Assembly (NCBI GenBank): GCA_903813345.2
Contig: CAIIXF020000008.1
Span: forward strand, 21,000,822 to 21,064,821
Source of the DNA: Owenia fusiformis
Taxonomy: Eukaryota; Annelida; Polychaeta; Sabellida; Oweniidae
DNA: 64,000 nt
Direction: 5' to 3'
Shown: positions 55,309-64,000 of the stretch, one piece after another
How the letters are laid out: each line of letters starts with the position of its first letter
Position numbering within the stretch: the first letter of the stretch is position 1
Notes under the pieces: generated by a model
Seen by the model: only the letters and a program-made list of their open reading frames with translations
The model's database searches: none
What the model was told of the DNA's origin: nothing
Program-made: the position numbers and the translations under genes

Positions 55309-56400
55309 TTCTTGACCGACCTATATTCCATCCCCTACACTTAATAAATAGGGAAAATGTATAAATCGGTTCTAGGTTCTAATTTCCACCTCTGAATCTT
55401 TAGACCCCTGTATGAAATTGGTCTGCAGCTTTGTTCTGAAAAACACATCACAGTCCACCTTCTCCCCCTCTACCCACAATGATCATAAGTAAAAATGGAA
55501 TTTGCTTGCATATACTATTATACAGATCATTAACTAAAGCCTAGCTTATATTATCTTGAATATTAACTGGGTCAAAATTTGAAATCGCTTTGAATGTTAA
55601 ATAAATATTTATTAATCAACACTTCAAAGTTTGGGATCTCATTCTTGAGCATTTTCAGTTTGTGAAGTTTTTTATATCCCTCGTTGAGCTTGATGATTTA
55701 AGCAATGACTTTAACAATATATGGCATAAAATTCAAGGGAGACAAAATTGTACATAAGGGAGGGGTTAAGTTACACTGTTTTGAAAAATGTGAATATGTA
55801 AAATCATTGTCTCCAATGGATTTTTCCAGTTTATTTCTTGAGGACCTCATAGGAGGATAAGAACCCATGAGGATCATAATGATACTTAATCAAGTTCTCT
55901 AAAGTAGCTGTCACATTAGCCATATGGGCTCACCAGCATTTGATGCCAAGTGGCTAATTTTGGGTACTAATTCAATAGTTAATCATTTTATTTGGTTTGA
56001 TGGGGATATCTTGCTGAAGAACTTTTTGTTTTCACACATTGGAGAATGGTGAGCCCACATTATCTAGTGTGAAAGCTCCATAAAATATGCTTTTACTTAC
56101 TTCTATACTAAGATACATGTATATAGTACTTCAAAAATCTCAACGATATAAAGTTCACAAAGTTCTCCATAACTCAGACAAAGTTATTATAAGAATAAAG
56201 AAAAAAATATACGAGTAGGACTAGGAGTTTGGCTAATCAAAGTTGAATATATGTTTAACATGCCCCCTCTCATAAGATTGAGGCTAATTTGAAAAATAAT
56301 AACACATTGCATTTGAGATATGTACCTGTAATAAATCTAGCAAATATATGGAGAGTATTTGCAGACAACAATTCAGATTGTCAAGTTGATATTAAATGGG
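55309..56400. other. Gene-free stretch
   Basis: 3' flank of copy 2. No ORF with features and no clear polyadenylation signal beyond a weak ACTTAATAAATAGGG at ~55339. Confidence 0.45.
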
Positions 56401-56404
56401 GAAG

Positions 56405-56711
56405 TTACTCAAGCAGTTTTGGATATCATCCAGGATATTTTCTTTAAATTTCATAGTATCTTGTTTTAATGTAATCTTTGGAAACTTCTAAAATGTCTAG
56501 GCACATTCCAGATTGCTGGCATCAACTAGCTTTAGCTTCCATCAATAAACAGGGGTTCACATTGAACATTTTGTCTTGGCAAAATATGTTCACTATAGGT
56601 TTAACTGTACTTGGTACAATCTTTAAAAAGCCTCATGTATTTGACCTATTTAATACGCTCAATGAAGCATTACGAGAAGTCACTGCTACTAGTGATCCAA
56701 CATTTATATAA
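56405..56711 (+). pseudogene. Third, heavily decayed copy of the vWA exon region
   Basis: AAAAAGCCTCATGTATTTGACC...TTTAATACGCTCAATGAAGC (56626-56669) matches the codons for EKPHTFDILNTLNEA of copies 1 and 2. Upstream, AGTTTTGGATATCATCCAGGATATTTTCTTTAA (56415-56447) matches 33411-33442, the sequence ~950 bp upstream of copy 1. No start codon or MIDAS region survives between them, so a large deletion is likely. Confidence 0.6.
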
Positions 56712-57978
56712 TCCACAATCTGTCCAGTGTTAAGGAAACAATATTTTGGAGTTTTAAATAATACTTGTAAATACTGTAACACATGCAAAATTGATGAAAC
56801 TTTTGCCTTAACTAATGATTTTTAAAAGCAACTAAACACAAAACATTTAACAAATCAAAACATTTCTTTAACTACTGCATACTCACTATAGATGGCACTC
56901 TTGATTGTTTCTTTACATGCGCACCTTTCATGAGGATGGCTATGCTCATTTTATTCTTCTGTTTTTATTTACACTATACATTAAAGATGAAACGATCATT
57001 TTTAGCATCTTTTAATTTTTTATTTAACCGTCATGGTTTTAACTTTTCAAGTTAACTCCAAATTCGATTTCCGGCTATTTAGGTTAATGCTGTCCACATA
57101 TGATTTTCACATCTATTGATTCAGAAAGATGTCACTGTAAAGTATCTTTCTGACTTTCACTGAACTGCTGATTTAAATTTTACATCCTTGTTAAGAAATC
57201 TCTTTTATGCATAAAGTTTGACAACTATTTAAAAGATGGCATTCACATCATTCATGTCATTTCTAATGACTCCAGAGATATTTTATTCCAATCCCAGGTA
57301 GCTTTAAAACACAGAAAGATGTCGCAAATATTCTGACGATGCATCTGCAGACTCATCATATATACAATCAATTTATTTACACATGGACGAGCAGGACTCA
57401 TGGATCAATGTACAATATGCTCCAATATTCCTTGTCGTATTAAATGTTCGCATTCAGATCTCAACAAGAAATGTTGACTGTTTTTCTTCAAGAGAACTAT
57501 ACTTCCTTCCTGAGTTTCAAACTCACCATGGTCAACTTTACAACGTACCTGGAATCACAAATGGTTATATTAAGTAGAAATATTAAATTCTCCATATTAT
57601 TCTTAAAAGAATTAGCAAAGAATTTACAATGTTTTTATACTATTTTATAGATGTCGCCGTAACATATTTTCTGATATTTTCAAGAATTTAGCCCCCGTAA
57701 GAACGGTGATTATTCTGACGTAGAGGAACTTTCGTTTGCAAAATTTCTGAACATAATTCAACTTTTTTCCAGGTTTGTTGTGCTTTTTACCGTTTTTCCT
57801 GGCGTCATTTCGTTCTCAAGTTACACCATTTGTAAGATAAGGTAGAATTACGCGGGTAATACGTCGCCTTTATGATGTTCTTCTGAGGAATTTATAGTTT
57901 TATTTAAAAAATTAAATTCACAGAAATTGTTTTCCATGTTTGATTCATCGAAAAATCAACTTTGTCAATTTATCTCAC
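56712..57978. other. Gene-free stretch
   Basis: No recognisable coding region. AGAAAGATGTCACTGTAAAGTATCTTTCT at 57123-57151 is a small hairpin, and AGAAAGATGTC recurs at 57311. Confidence 0.45.
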
Positions 57979-57982
57979 TTAA

Positions 57983-58757
57983 AGGCCCCATGTAAAGTTT
58001 TAACCACTTTGGCTTATATTGTAGTCTTACCCAATGTTATCAAAGTGTGATATGTGAAACTTTTTTTTTTAATTTCAAAAAGTGGTTTTTGATAGACTTT
58101 TTGTTCCAAAATTTGTGAATTTATTTAAAACCAAATTTTAGAGGTCATTCATATCTTCTAATTGGCCACAATTCATACCAATGCATAGCATACATCCTCC
58201 CATGTTTTTTGCCGAAAAAATTAAGAAAATCGGTTGATAAACAAGCGAGAAATGAACTTATCAGTGCATGAAAATGGTTCTGAGAAAAATGCATTTCAAA
58301 ATTTTAGTTCTCATAGAAACCAATGGTACAATGATATCTAAAACATAATGTATTCTTCCTTTTAACCTGGTTAGACAATCAACATTGTTTTTTTATGAAA
58401 GTCTAGCATATTTAGAAAAGATTGACATCGAAAAAAAAAATTCAATTTTTTTCAAAAAGTTTTTGTTACCTTAGTGACATCACTAATGTTTCAAAATATT
58501 TTTGATAAGCTAAAACATTGAAGTGGCCCATTAAATATGACATTTTATTATTGAAATAGTGTGTCTTTTGTTCAATCTTTGCATTGGTGTTACAAATATA
58601 ATTTTTTTGAAATGCATTAAGAAATATTTGATGACTTAGAAATTTCAACTTTTTTTGAAAAAAATTTTTTGTTCAAAAATCTCTAAAATCACTTTTTAAG
58701 TCCTGACAAATAGTAAATGAATGATAAAAAAATATTTTCAAACTTTAGACGGGGACT
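57983..58757. mobile_element. 0.78-kb MITE flanked by TTAA
   Basis: Inverted ends AGGCCCCATGTAAAGTTTT (57983) and AAACTTTAGACGGGGACT (ending 58757) lie exactly between TTAA tetranucleotides (57979-57982 and 58758-58761). TTAA target sites are characteristic of piggyBac-type (and some Kolobok-type) transposons. The interior is AT-rich and non-coding, with no transposase. Confidence 0.8.
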
Positions 58758-58761
58758 TTAA

Positions 58762-59119
58762 CAATTTTATATAAGATCAAGAGGTTAAATTTGCCTATCA
58801 CGCTAGGTGCTAAAAACAAGATGGCGTCCTAATTATGTAGTCAACAATCCTAATGGGGTTTATTTCCGTGCGGTGCATTATCGATTTTTTTAAAAACAGC
58901 GCTATCTATCAATTACGCCGAGCGTAAAAAGCATTAAATCAAGTGGCCAGTTTAGAGCTCCAAATCGGACATCGTGTTATACAACAGATAATCAATTTGA
59001 TAAATAGTGAAAAACTGCTAGAATATTTATATCATTATACAAAAATATTCATTCTCCTAAAAAGATAAAGAAAACATAAAATACCCAATAATCTCATTCA
59101 AAATTCCACCAAAAATAAA
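58762..59119. other. Gene-free stretch
   Basis: Nothing recognisable between the TTAA-flanked MITE and the family A element. Confidence 0.45.
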
Positions 59120-60057
59120 CAAAACAAGGCATTAACATGACAAAATGTCACCACCTAGTTAGGTCATTGAAGGTCAAATGTCAAATCTTAAGTCAAATCT
59201 AAAGTCAGATTTGAACTTCTGAGAACACGTAGATGATTTTGAAAATTTTTTTCAGTCAATTTGAAGCAAGTTGAAAAAGACCTTTTTGACCTTGAGAAGG
59301 TCATTGAAGGTCAAAGGTCAAATCTAAAGTCAGATTTGAACTTCTGAGAACTTGTAAAGTCAAATTTGAACTTCTGAAAAGATGTAGATGATTTTGAAAA
59401 AAAAATTTGGTCAATTTGAAGCAAGTTGAAAACAGACCTTTTTGACCTTTTTTGACCTTGAGAAGGTCATTAAAGGTCAAATGTCAAATCTAAAGTCAGA
59501 TTTGAATTTCTGAGAACATGTAGATGATTTTGAAAAAAAAAATTAGACAATTTGAAGCAAGTTGAAAAAAGACCTTTTTGACCTTTTTTGACCTTGAGAA
59601 GGTCATTGAAGGTCAAATGTCAAATCTAAAGTCAAATCTAAAGTCATATTTGAATTTCTGAGGACATGTAGATGATTTTGAAAAAAAAATTTAGTCAATT
59701 TGAAGCAAGATGAAAAAATACCTTTTTGACCTTTTTTTGACATTGAGAAGGTCATTGAAGGTCAAATGTCAAATCTAAAGTCAGATTTGAATTTCTGAGA
59801 ACATGTAGATGATTTTGAAAAAAATTTAGTCAATTTGAAGCAAGTTGAAAAAAGACCTTTTTGACCTTTTTTGACTTTGAGAAGGTCATTGAAGGTCAAA
59901 TGTTGTCAAATCTAAAGTCAGATTTGAATTTCTGAGAACATGTAGATGATTTTGAAAAAAATTTTAGTCAATTTGAAGCAAGTTGAAAAAAGACCTTTTT
60001 GACCTTTTTTGACTTTGAGAAGGTCATTGAAGGTCAAATGTCAAATCTTAAGGTGAG
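59120..60057 (+). mobile_element. Family A element, copy 9: left end with internal satellite
   Basis: AAACAAGGCATTAACATGAC plus AAAATGTCACCACCTAGTT (59120-59160), then about seven units of the same ~140-bp satellite as at 46605-49890. The left-end/satellite junction (CACCACCTAGTT) matches the one at 46575-46585. The right end with its hairpin is not found, because the retrotransposon at 60146 follows. Confidence 0.85.
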
Positions 60058-60145
60058 GAGTGAAATTCTCAATTGTGCAATTTAAAGGAGATTAATAGTT
60101 CAGAGTATATAAACTCAAAGGTCAAATCTAAAGTCAGATTTGAAC
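60058..60145. repeat. Junction patchwork between satellite and retrotransposon
   Basis: The satellite stops near 60053. About 64 unique bases (GTGAGGAGTGAAATTCTC to GTATATAAACTC) follow, then a 30-base satellite piece, AAAGGTCAAATCTAAAGTCAGATTTGAACT (60116-60145), then the retrotransposon. This looks like filler at the 5' junction of a target-primed insertion, or a decayed satellite unit. Confidence 0.55.
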
Positions 60146-63089
60146 TACTGATCATTGCATGATATCACTGCTTTTGAGGGTAAATAAAGTAACAAAGTTG
60201 AAGCAGGAAATTAGTGGTAGTGATGACAGAGTTATCAAACGGATTTCTGCTAGTAAATTTAAATGGGACCCAACACAAACTAAAAATTTCGCAGATGCAT
60301 TAACAAGTCAAACTAATATTGGGTTAATTAACCAAATTACGAAAGATCTTGAAAATTTACATAATTTAAACATAGATTCTATAAATACTCAAATTGAAAG
60401 TATATTTATAAATGCAGCCAAACTTACACTGAAAAAGAAAAAGATGTCAGGTAAGAGGAAACAAATAAAATCAAATAAATGGTATGACAATGACTGTGTT
60501 AAATTAAGAAAGAAAGTTAAATCCCTTGGTCAGATACTGACGAAAAATCCCAATGATAGCTGTGTTAGACACAATTATTTCAAATATTTAAAGCATTATA
60601 GAAAGTGTTGTAAAGGTAAACAGAAAGAATATAAAAAAGAACTGCTAAATAGGTTAGAAAATCTGTATGAAACAGACCCTAAAGAATATTGGGAACTATT
60701 GGACAAAATGAGAAATAATGAAAAGGGTAGTGACGGAAATGATATATCACCTCGGGGCTGGTATGATCACTATTCCAAGCTTTTTACAGATAAATCAAAT
60801 GACACGACTATGGATGAGAAAATAAAGGCTTTGGAAAATGATAAAACATTTGATAATTTAGATTATAAAATAACGGATGAAGAGCTTTGGCAAGCAGTGA
60901 AAGGCCTGAAAAATAAAAAGGCGACTGGCCATAATGGTGTCAGTTATGAAATGATAAAAACATCATACCCTGTGATAGGGAATATTATTTTAAAGATGTT
61001 TAATACTATGTTTTCAAATACACTCTTCCCAAAAGAGTGGAATGTATCATCAATAATAACTGTTTTCAAGAAGGGTAATTCAAGTGATCCTGGAAATTAT
61101 CGTGGACTATTTATATCAGACTGCTTGTCAAAATTGTTCTCCATAATAATGAATAATCGTTTATATAACTATGTTCAAGAAAATCAAATGTTACAGGAAA
61201 ACCAAATTGGCTTCAAGAAAAAGTCACGAACCACAGACCATATGTTTATTATTCGTACGCTAATTGACAGATTTATACACTTTGAGAAAAAGAAAATGTA
61301 TATTTGCTTTGTAGATCTAAGAAAAGCATTCGACACGATATGGCATAAGGGACTGTATCTCAAACTTCTCCAAGCAGGAATTCGAGGTCATTTTTATCAC
61401 ATGGTAAAACACATGTATAATAATTCAATGGCATCAGTTAGAATTAACAGTAACGGTGACCATATTGATATCTTTAAATGTGAGAGGGGGGTTAAACAGG
61501 GGGACCCACTCAGTCCATTAATGTTTAATATTTACATCAATGGTGTTGTTGAAGAATTAACACTTGAATCAGACTTAAAATTACAAAAACAAAAAATAAG
61601 TTGCCTGCTATTTGCAGATGATTTAGCCATAATTACTGCAAATAAAACTGATATGGACATAAAATTGAAAAAATTAAACAATTATTGTAAACAATGGAAC
61701 TTAGATATCAATACTGATAAAACTAAAATTGTAATGTTTAATAAAAGTGGTAAACGATGTAATGATATATTCTACATTGGGGACCAGGTAATTGAAAACG
61801 TATCAAAGTATACTTATTTGGGTATGGAATTCCATGCCAACGGATCGATGAAACAAGCTGCAATCTTTATTAAAGAAAAAGCAGAAAAGGCGAAATTCAA
61901 ATTGATAAGTATGCTTACACATGGTGATATTAACCTAACTTTGTGCCTGAAATTATTTGACATATTAGTAAAACCAATTTTATTATATGGATGTGAAATC
62001 TGGGGTACTGGTCTAATAACTAATAAAGATCTTCTGAAAAATAAAGATTTTGGCCTTGAAATGAAATATGACAAGTCACTTCCACCGGAATTACTACATC
62101 TATCTTTTTTGAAGTTTCTATTAGGGGTGCATAGAAAAACGAGTAATTTAGCTACGATGGGTGAGTTAGGTAGATTCCCTCTGTTTATCAATATATTTTA
62201 CCAACAAGTTAAATACTTAGATCATATAGAAAATGAAGGAACGAGTTCATTACTAATTAATGCATATGCAGATAGTATTGAACTATCAAAAGTTCATAAT
62301 CAACCATCATGGTACTATGACATTGATAAAATAATGGCATATGTTCAACCACAAGATAAAAATTACATTAAAAGTAAACCGCTTGATATTAAGAAAATCC
62401 TTGAAAAAAGATATATAAAATATTGGGAAAAAACTGTCAATGATAATAAAGGGAAATTAGAATTTTTGAATAATATCAAACAACGATGGGGAAAAGAACC
62501 ATATTTGAATTTAATAAAGAACGCCGAACATAGGAAATCTATGACGCGATTAAGAATAAGTGCACACAATTTAGAAATAGAGCGAGGAAGGTATACAAGA
62601 CCAATAGTTCCGAGAGATCAAAGAAAATGCAAATTATGTAAAATCACCACTGGTACGGAAATTCATTTTATTTTTGAGTGCCAAAAATTGGAAAAAATGA
62701 GATATGAATACTTTGATACGTTTAACTCGATTTGCCCAAATCTAACTGTATTGACTACCGAAGAAAAGGCTAATTATATGTTTAATGCTGAGGGTAACAT
62801 GTGTATCACCTTTGCAAAATACCTTTATGAAATAATTGAAAAGAGATCAACAACTATATTATCAATATAAATATATACATGTAGGTGTAGGCTAATAGTA
62901 GTTGTTGGTATATATCTAATGATCAGTCAATCACATTATATTGTCATTATATGCCATGTAAAATTTGCATTGTATGTTATTGTAATTGTATGTATAGTTT
63001 TAGTTTTATTTTATCATGTTTATTTGCTGTACACTCACCCGAAAGGGATTTTTAGTACAATAAAGCATTGAATAATAAAAAAAAAAAAA
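60146..63089 (+). mobile_element. 5'-truncated non-LTR (LINE) retrotransposon
   Basis: It comprises the RT ORF, a ~190-bp 3' UTR with CTGTACACTCACCCGAAAGG, AATAAA at 63059-63064 and a 13-base poly(A) at 63077-63089. The 5' region with the endonuclease is missing and the left edge abuts satellite DNA, as expected of incomplete target-primed reverse transcription. No target-site duplication could be fixed by eye. Confidence 0.85.
60159..62870 (+). CDS. LINE ORF2-type reverse transcriptase, 5'-truncated
   Basis: A 903-codon frame without internal stops. Residues ~1-240 are the linker that normally follows an APE endonuclease (lysine-rich, with NKWYDNDCVKLRKKV). The RT domain spans ~245-570. It includes LKNKKATGHNGVSYEMIK, PGNYRGLFISDCLSKL, FVDLRKAFDTIWH (catalytic Asp386), GVKQGDPLSPLMFNIYI and LLFADDLAI (Asp487 and Asp488). 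The thumb and a C-terminal CCHC-like knuckle (CKLCKITTGTEIHFIFEC, from ~824) follow. It lacks the endonuclease, so cannot be autonomous as it stands, but the uninterrupted frame points to a recent insertion. Clade is uncertain (CR1/L2/Jockey-type or RTE-like). The first ATG is fortuitous, since truncation removed the true start. Confidence 0.93.
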   Translation: MISLLLRVNKVTKLKQEISGSDDRVIKRISASKFKWDPTQTKNFADALTSQTNIGLINQITKDLENLHNLNIDSINTQIESIFINAAKLTLKKKKMSGKRKQIKSNKWYDNDCVKLRKKVKSLGQILTKNPNDSCVRHNYFKYLKHYRKCCKGKQKEYKKELLNRLENLYETDPKEYWELLDKMRNNEKGSDGNDISPRGWYDHYSKLFTDKSNDTTMDEKIKALENDKTFDNLDYKITDEELWQAVKGLKNKKATGHNGVSYEMIKTSYPVIGNIILKMFNTMFSNTLFPKEWNVSSIITVFKKGNSSDPGNYRGLFISDCLSKLFSIIMNNRLYNYVQENQMLQENQIGFKKKSRTTDHMFIIRTLIDRFIHFEKKKMYICFVDLRKAFDTIWHKGLYLKLLQAGIRGHFYHMVKHMYNNSMASVRINSNGDHIDIFKCERGVKQGDPLSPLMFNIYINGVVEELTLESDLKLQKQKISCLLFADDLAIITANKTDMDIKLKKLNNYCKQWNLDINTDKTKIVMFNKSGKRCNDIFYIGDQVIENVSKYTYLGMEFHANGSMKQAAIFIKEKAEKAKFKLISMLTHGDINLTLCLKLFDILVKPILLYGCEIWGTGLITNKDLLKNKDFGLEMKYDKSLPPELLHLSFLKFLLGVHRKTSNLATMGELGRFPLFINIFYQQVKYLDHIENEGTSSLLINAYADSIELSKVHNQPSWYYDIDKIMAYVQPQDKNYIKSKPLDIKKILEKRYIKYWEKTVNDNKGKLEFLNNIKQRWGKEPYLNLIKNAEHRKSMTRLRISAHNLEIERGRYTRPIVPRDQRKCKLCKITTGTEIHFIFECQKLEKMRYEYFDTFNSICPNLTVLTTEEKANYMFNAEGNMCITFAKYLYEIIEKRSTTILSI

Positions 63090-64000
63090 TATAAGGACGT
63101 GTCATACCTTAATCTCTTCGTTTATATATGCTTTCAGTGAAAAAATGTATATTTTAAATCATAGTGAGGGACAATGATGTTTTAGAAGTCCGTTTCCATG
63201 GCAACTGGATTTTACCATTGTTAATGAGGACTATTTCTATTATTTGATGTAACTATGTCATTTTTTATCCGATTTTGATGAAATATACACCAAATGAAAG
63301 CTAATGGAACAAAAATTATGATTGGTTGAAAATTATGCAAATTAGCTCATTTGCATATCAACTGTGACGTCATAGCCATAATTTATATCTAATTATTGAT
63401 GTTTTTTAATACTTCTTACAATATAAACTGCTATTTAATTAAACTATCATGGTAGATTTATAATATTTCACTATAAAACAGTTCTAGAATATCATAGCTT
63501 CACAATGATATATAATATGAGGCTTATTAGCTTAAATTATTACAATTATGGCATTCTCAAGTTGCATATTAAAAATTCAAAATGTATACAAATTATACCG
63601 TAAATGCAATGAAAAATGTTAAATGAAAAATATGTTTTTTATGTATGAATTATTTAATTTGTGGTAATGTAAAATTTGTAATGTAAGTACCAAATGAGAG
63701 CTACTTACCCTAGATGACTGTTTATAAATCATTAAAAATGATCATGTGTGACACACTCGTTTCCATGGCAACCATATTTCTTTAATATCAAATATATTCT
63801 TGCTTAGCTTAGCTATTCTTGTATAGCTTAGTAATCTGATTTTAATCATACTGAAACCGAGTGAAAGCTAATCGAAAAAGGAATCTTTTTTTTGTTGCTT
63901 GTTTTTGTTTTGTTGTTCTGTTGTTGCCAAGACAACAATCAATAATACTGGTGACATCACAAACAAACTGCAAAACATGCATTACTTTAGACTCTAAAGC
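63090..64000. repeat. Stretch with a 567-bp-offset direct repeat
   Basis: GTTTCCATGGCAAC at 63192 and 63759, and GAAAGCTAAT at 63296 and 63863, are both exactly 567 bases apart. A GTGACGTCA/GTGACATCA word follows each (63365, 63951). The intervening sequences are diverged. This is probably two old copies of a dispersed repeat. No gene is seen to the end of the window. Confidence 0.55.

Overview
This is a eukaryotic nuclear window, very probably from a marine invertebrate. Three things support that: AT-rich DNA with spliced genes (GT-AG introns with polypyrimidine tracts), a single-exon Toll-like receptor, and a dense layer of short inverted-repeat transposons and tandem arrays. The TLR style, the repeat families with ends like CAGGCCCGTAGCCAGG, and a vWA plus papain-like plus zinc-ribbon protein family point to an invertebrate deuterostome such as an echinoderm. 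A hemichordate, lancelet or cnidarian is not excluded. That placement is inference.

Layout. 1-18.6 kb: no credible gene; a 29-bp minisatellite (0.6-1.56 kb), paired palindromes (2.4-2.65 kb) and dispersed inverted-repeat elements. 18.6-21.7 kb: a 60-bp tandem array, then a minus-strand TLR whose C-terminal 629 codons (LRRs, TM, TIR) are open but whose first ~160 codons are split by three frameshifts. 22.7-24.4 kb: a three-exon gene for a 262-residue protein that looks like two fused ABM-like (dimeric alpha-beta barrel) domains. 26.3-27.7 kb: an intact single-exon MFS transporter resembling MFSD10. 28.5-32.6 kb: repeats.

32.6-56.7 kb: a decayed duplicated locus of one gene family (N-terminal vWA-like domain, papain-like C1 peptidase region, C-terminal zinc ribbon). 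Copy 1 (34.4-37.0 kb) is interrupted by a 1.6-kb palindromic element carrying a C2H2 zinc-finger ORF. Copy 2 (54.3-55.3 kb) has a frameshift and internal deletions but keeps the C1 C-terminal half and zinc ribbon. Copy 3 (56.6-56.7 kb) is a remnant. A duplicated upstream segment (32.6-33.1 and 45.3-45.7 kb) shows the locus was copied as a block. Between the copies lie a 4.3-kb foldback element with tandem-repeat arms (38.56-42.84 kb) and a four-level nest of insertions (45.7-51.6 kb). The core of that nest is a ~140-bp satellite held inside a short hairpin-ended element.

57-64 kb: a TTAA-flanked MITE, a second satellite-bearing copy of the hairpin-ended element, and a 5'-truncated non-LTR retrotransposon (903-codon RT ORF, AATAAA, poly(A)) whose 5' end lies in that satellite.

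The host genes look independent of one another. The most notable structures are the broken vWA/C1/zinc-ribbon locus, the satellite carried inside a mobile element (with extended nuclear-receptor half-sites in most units), and the foldback element. No database search was possible; all family names rest on motifs and memory.
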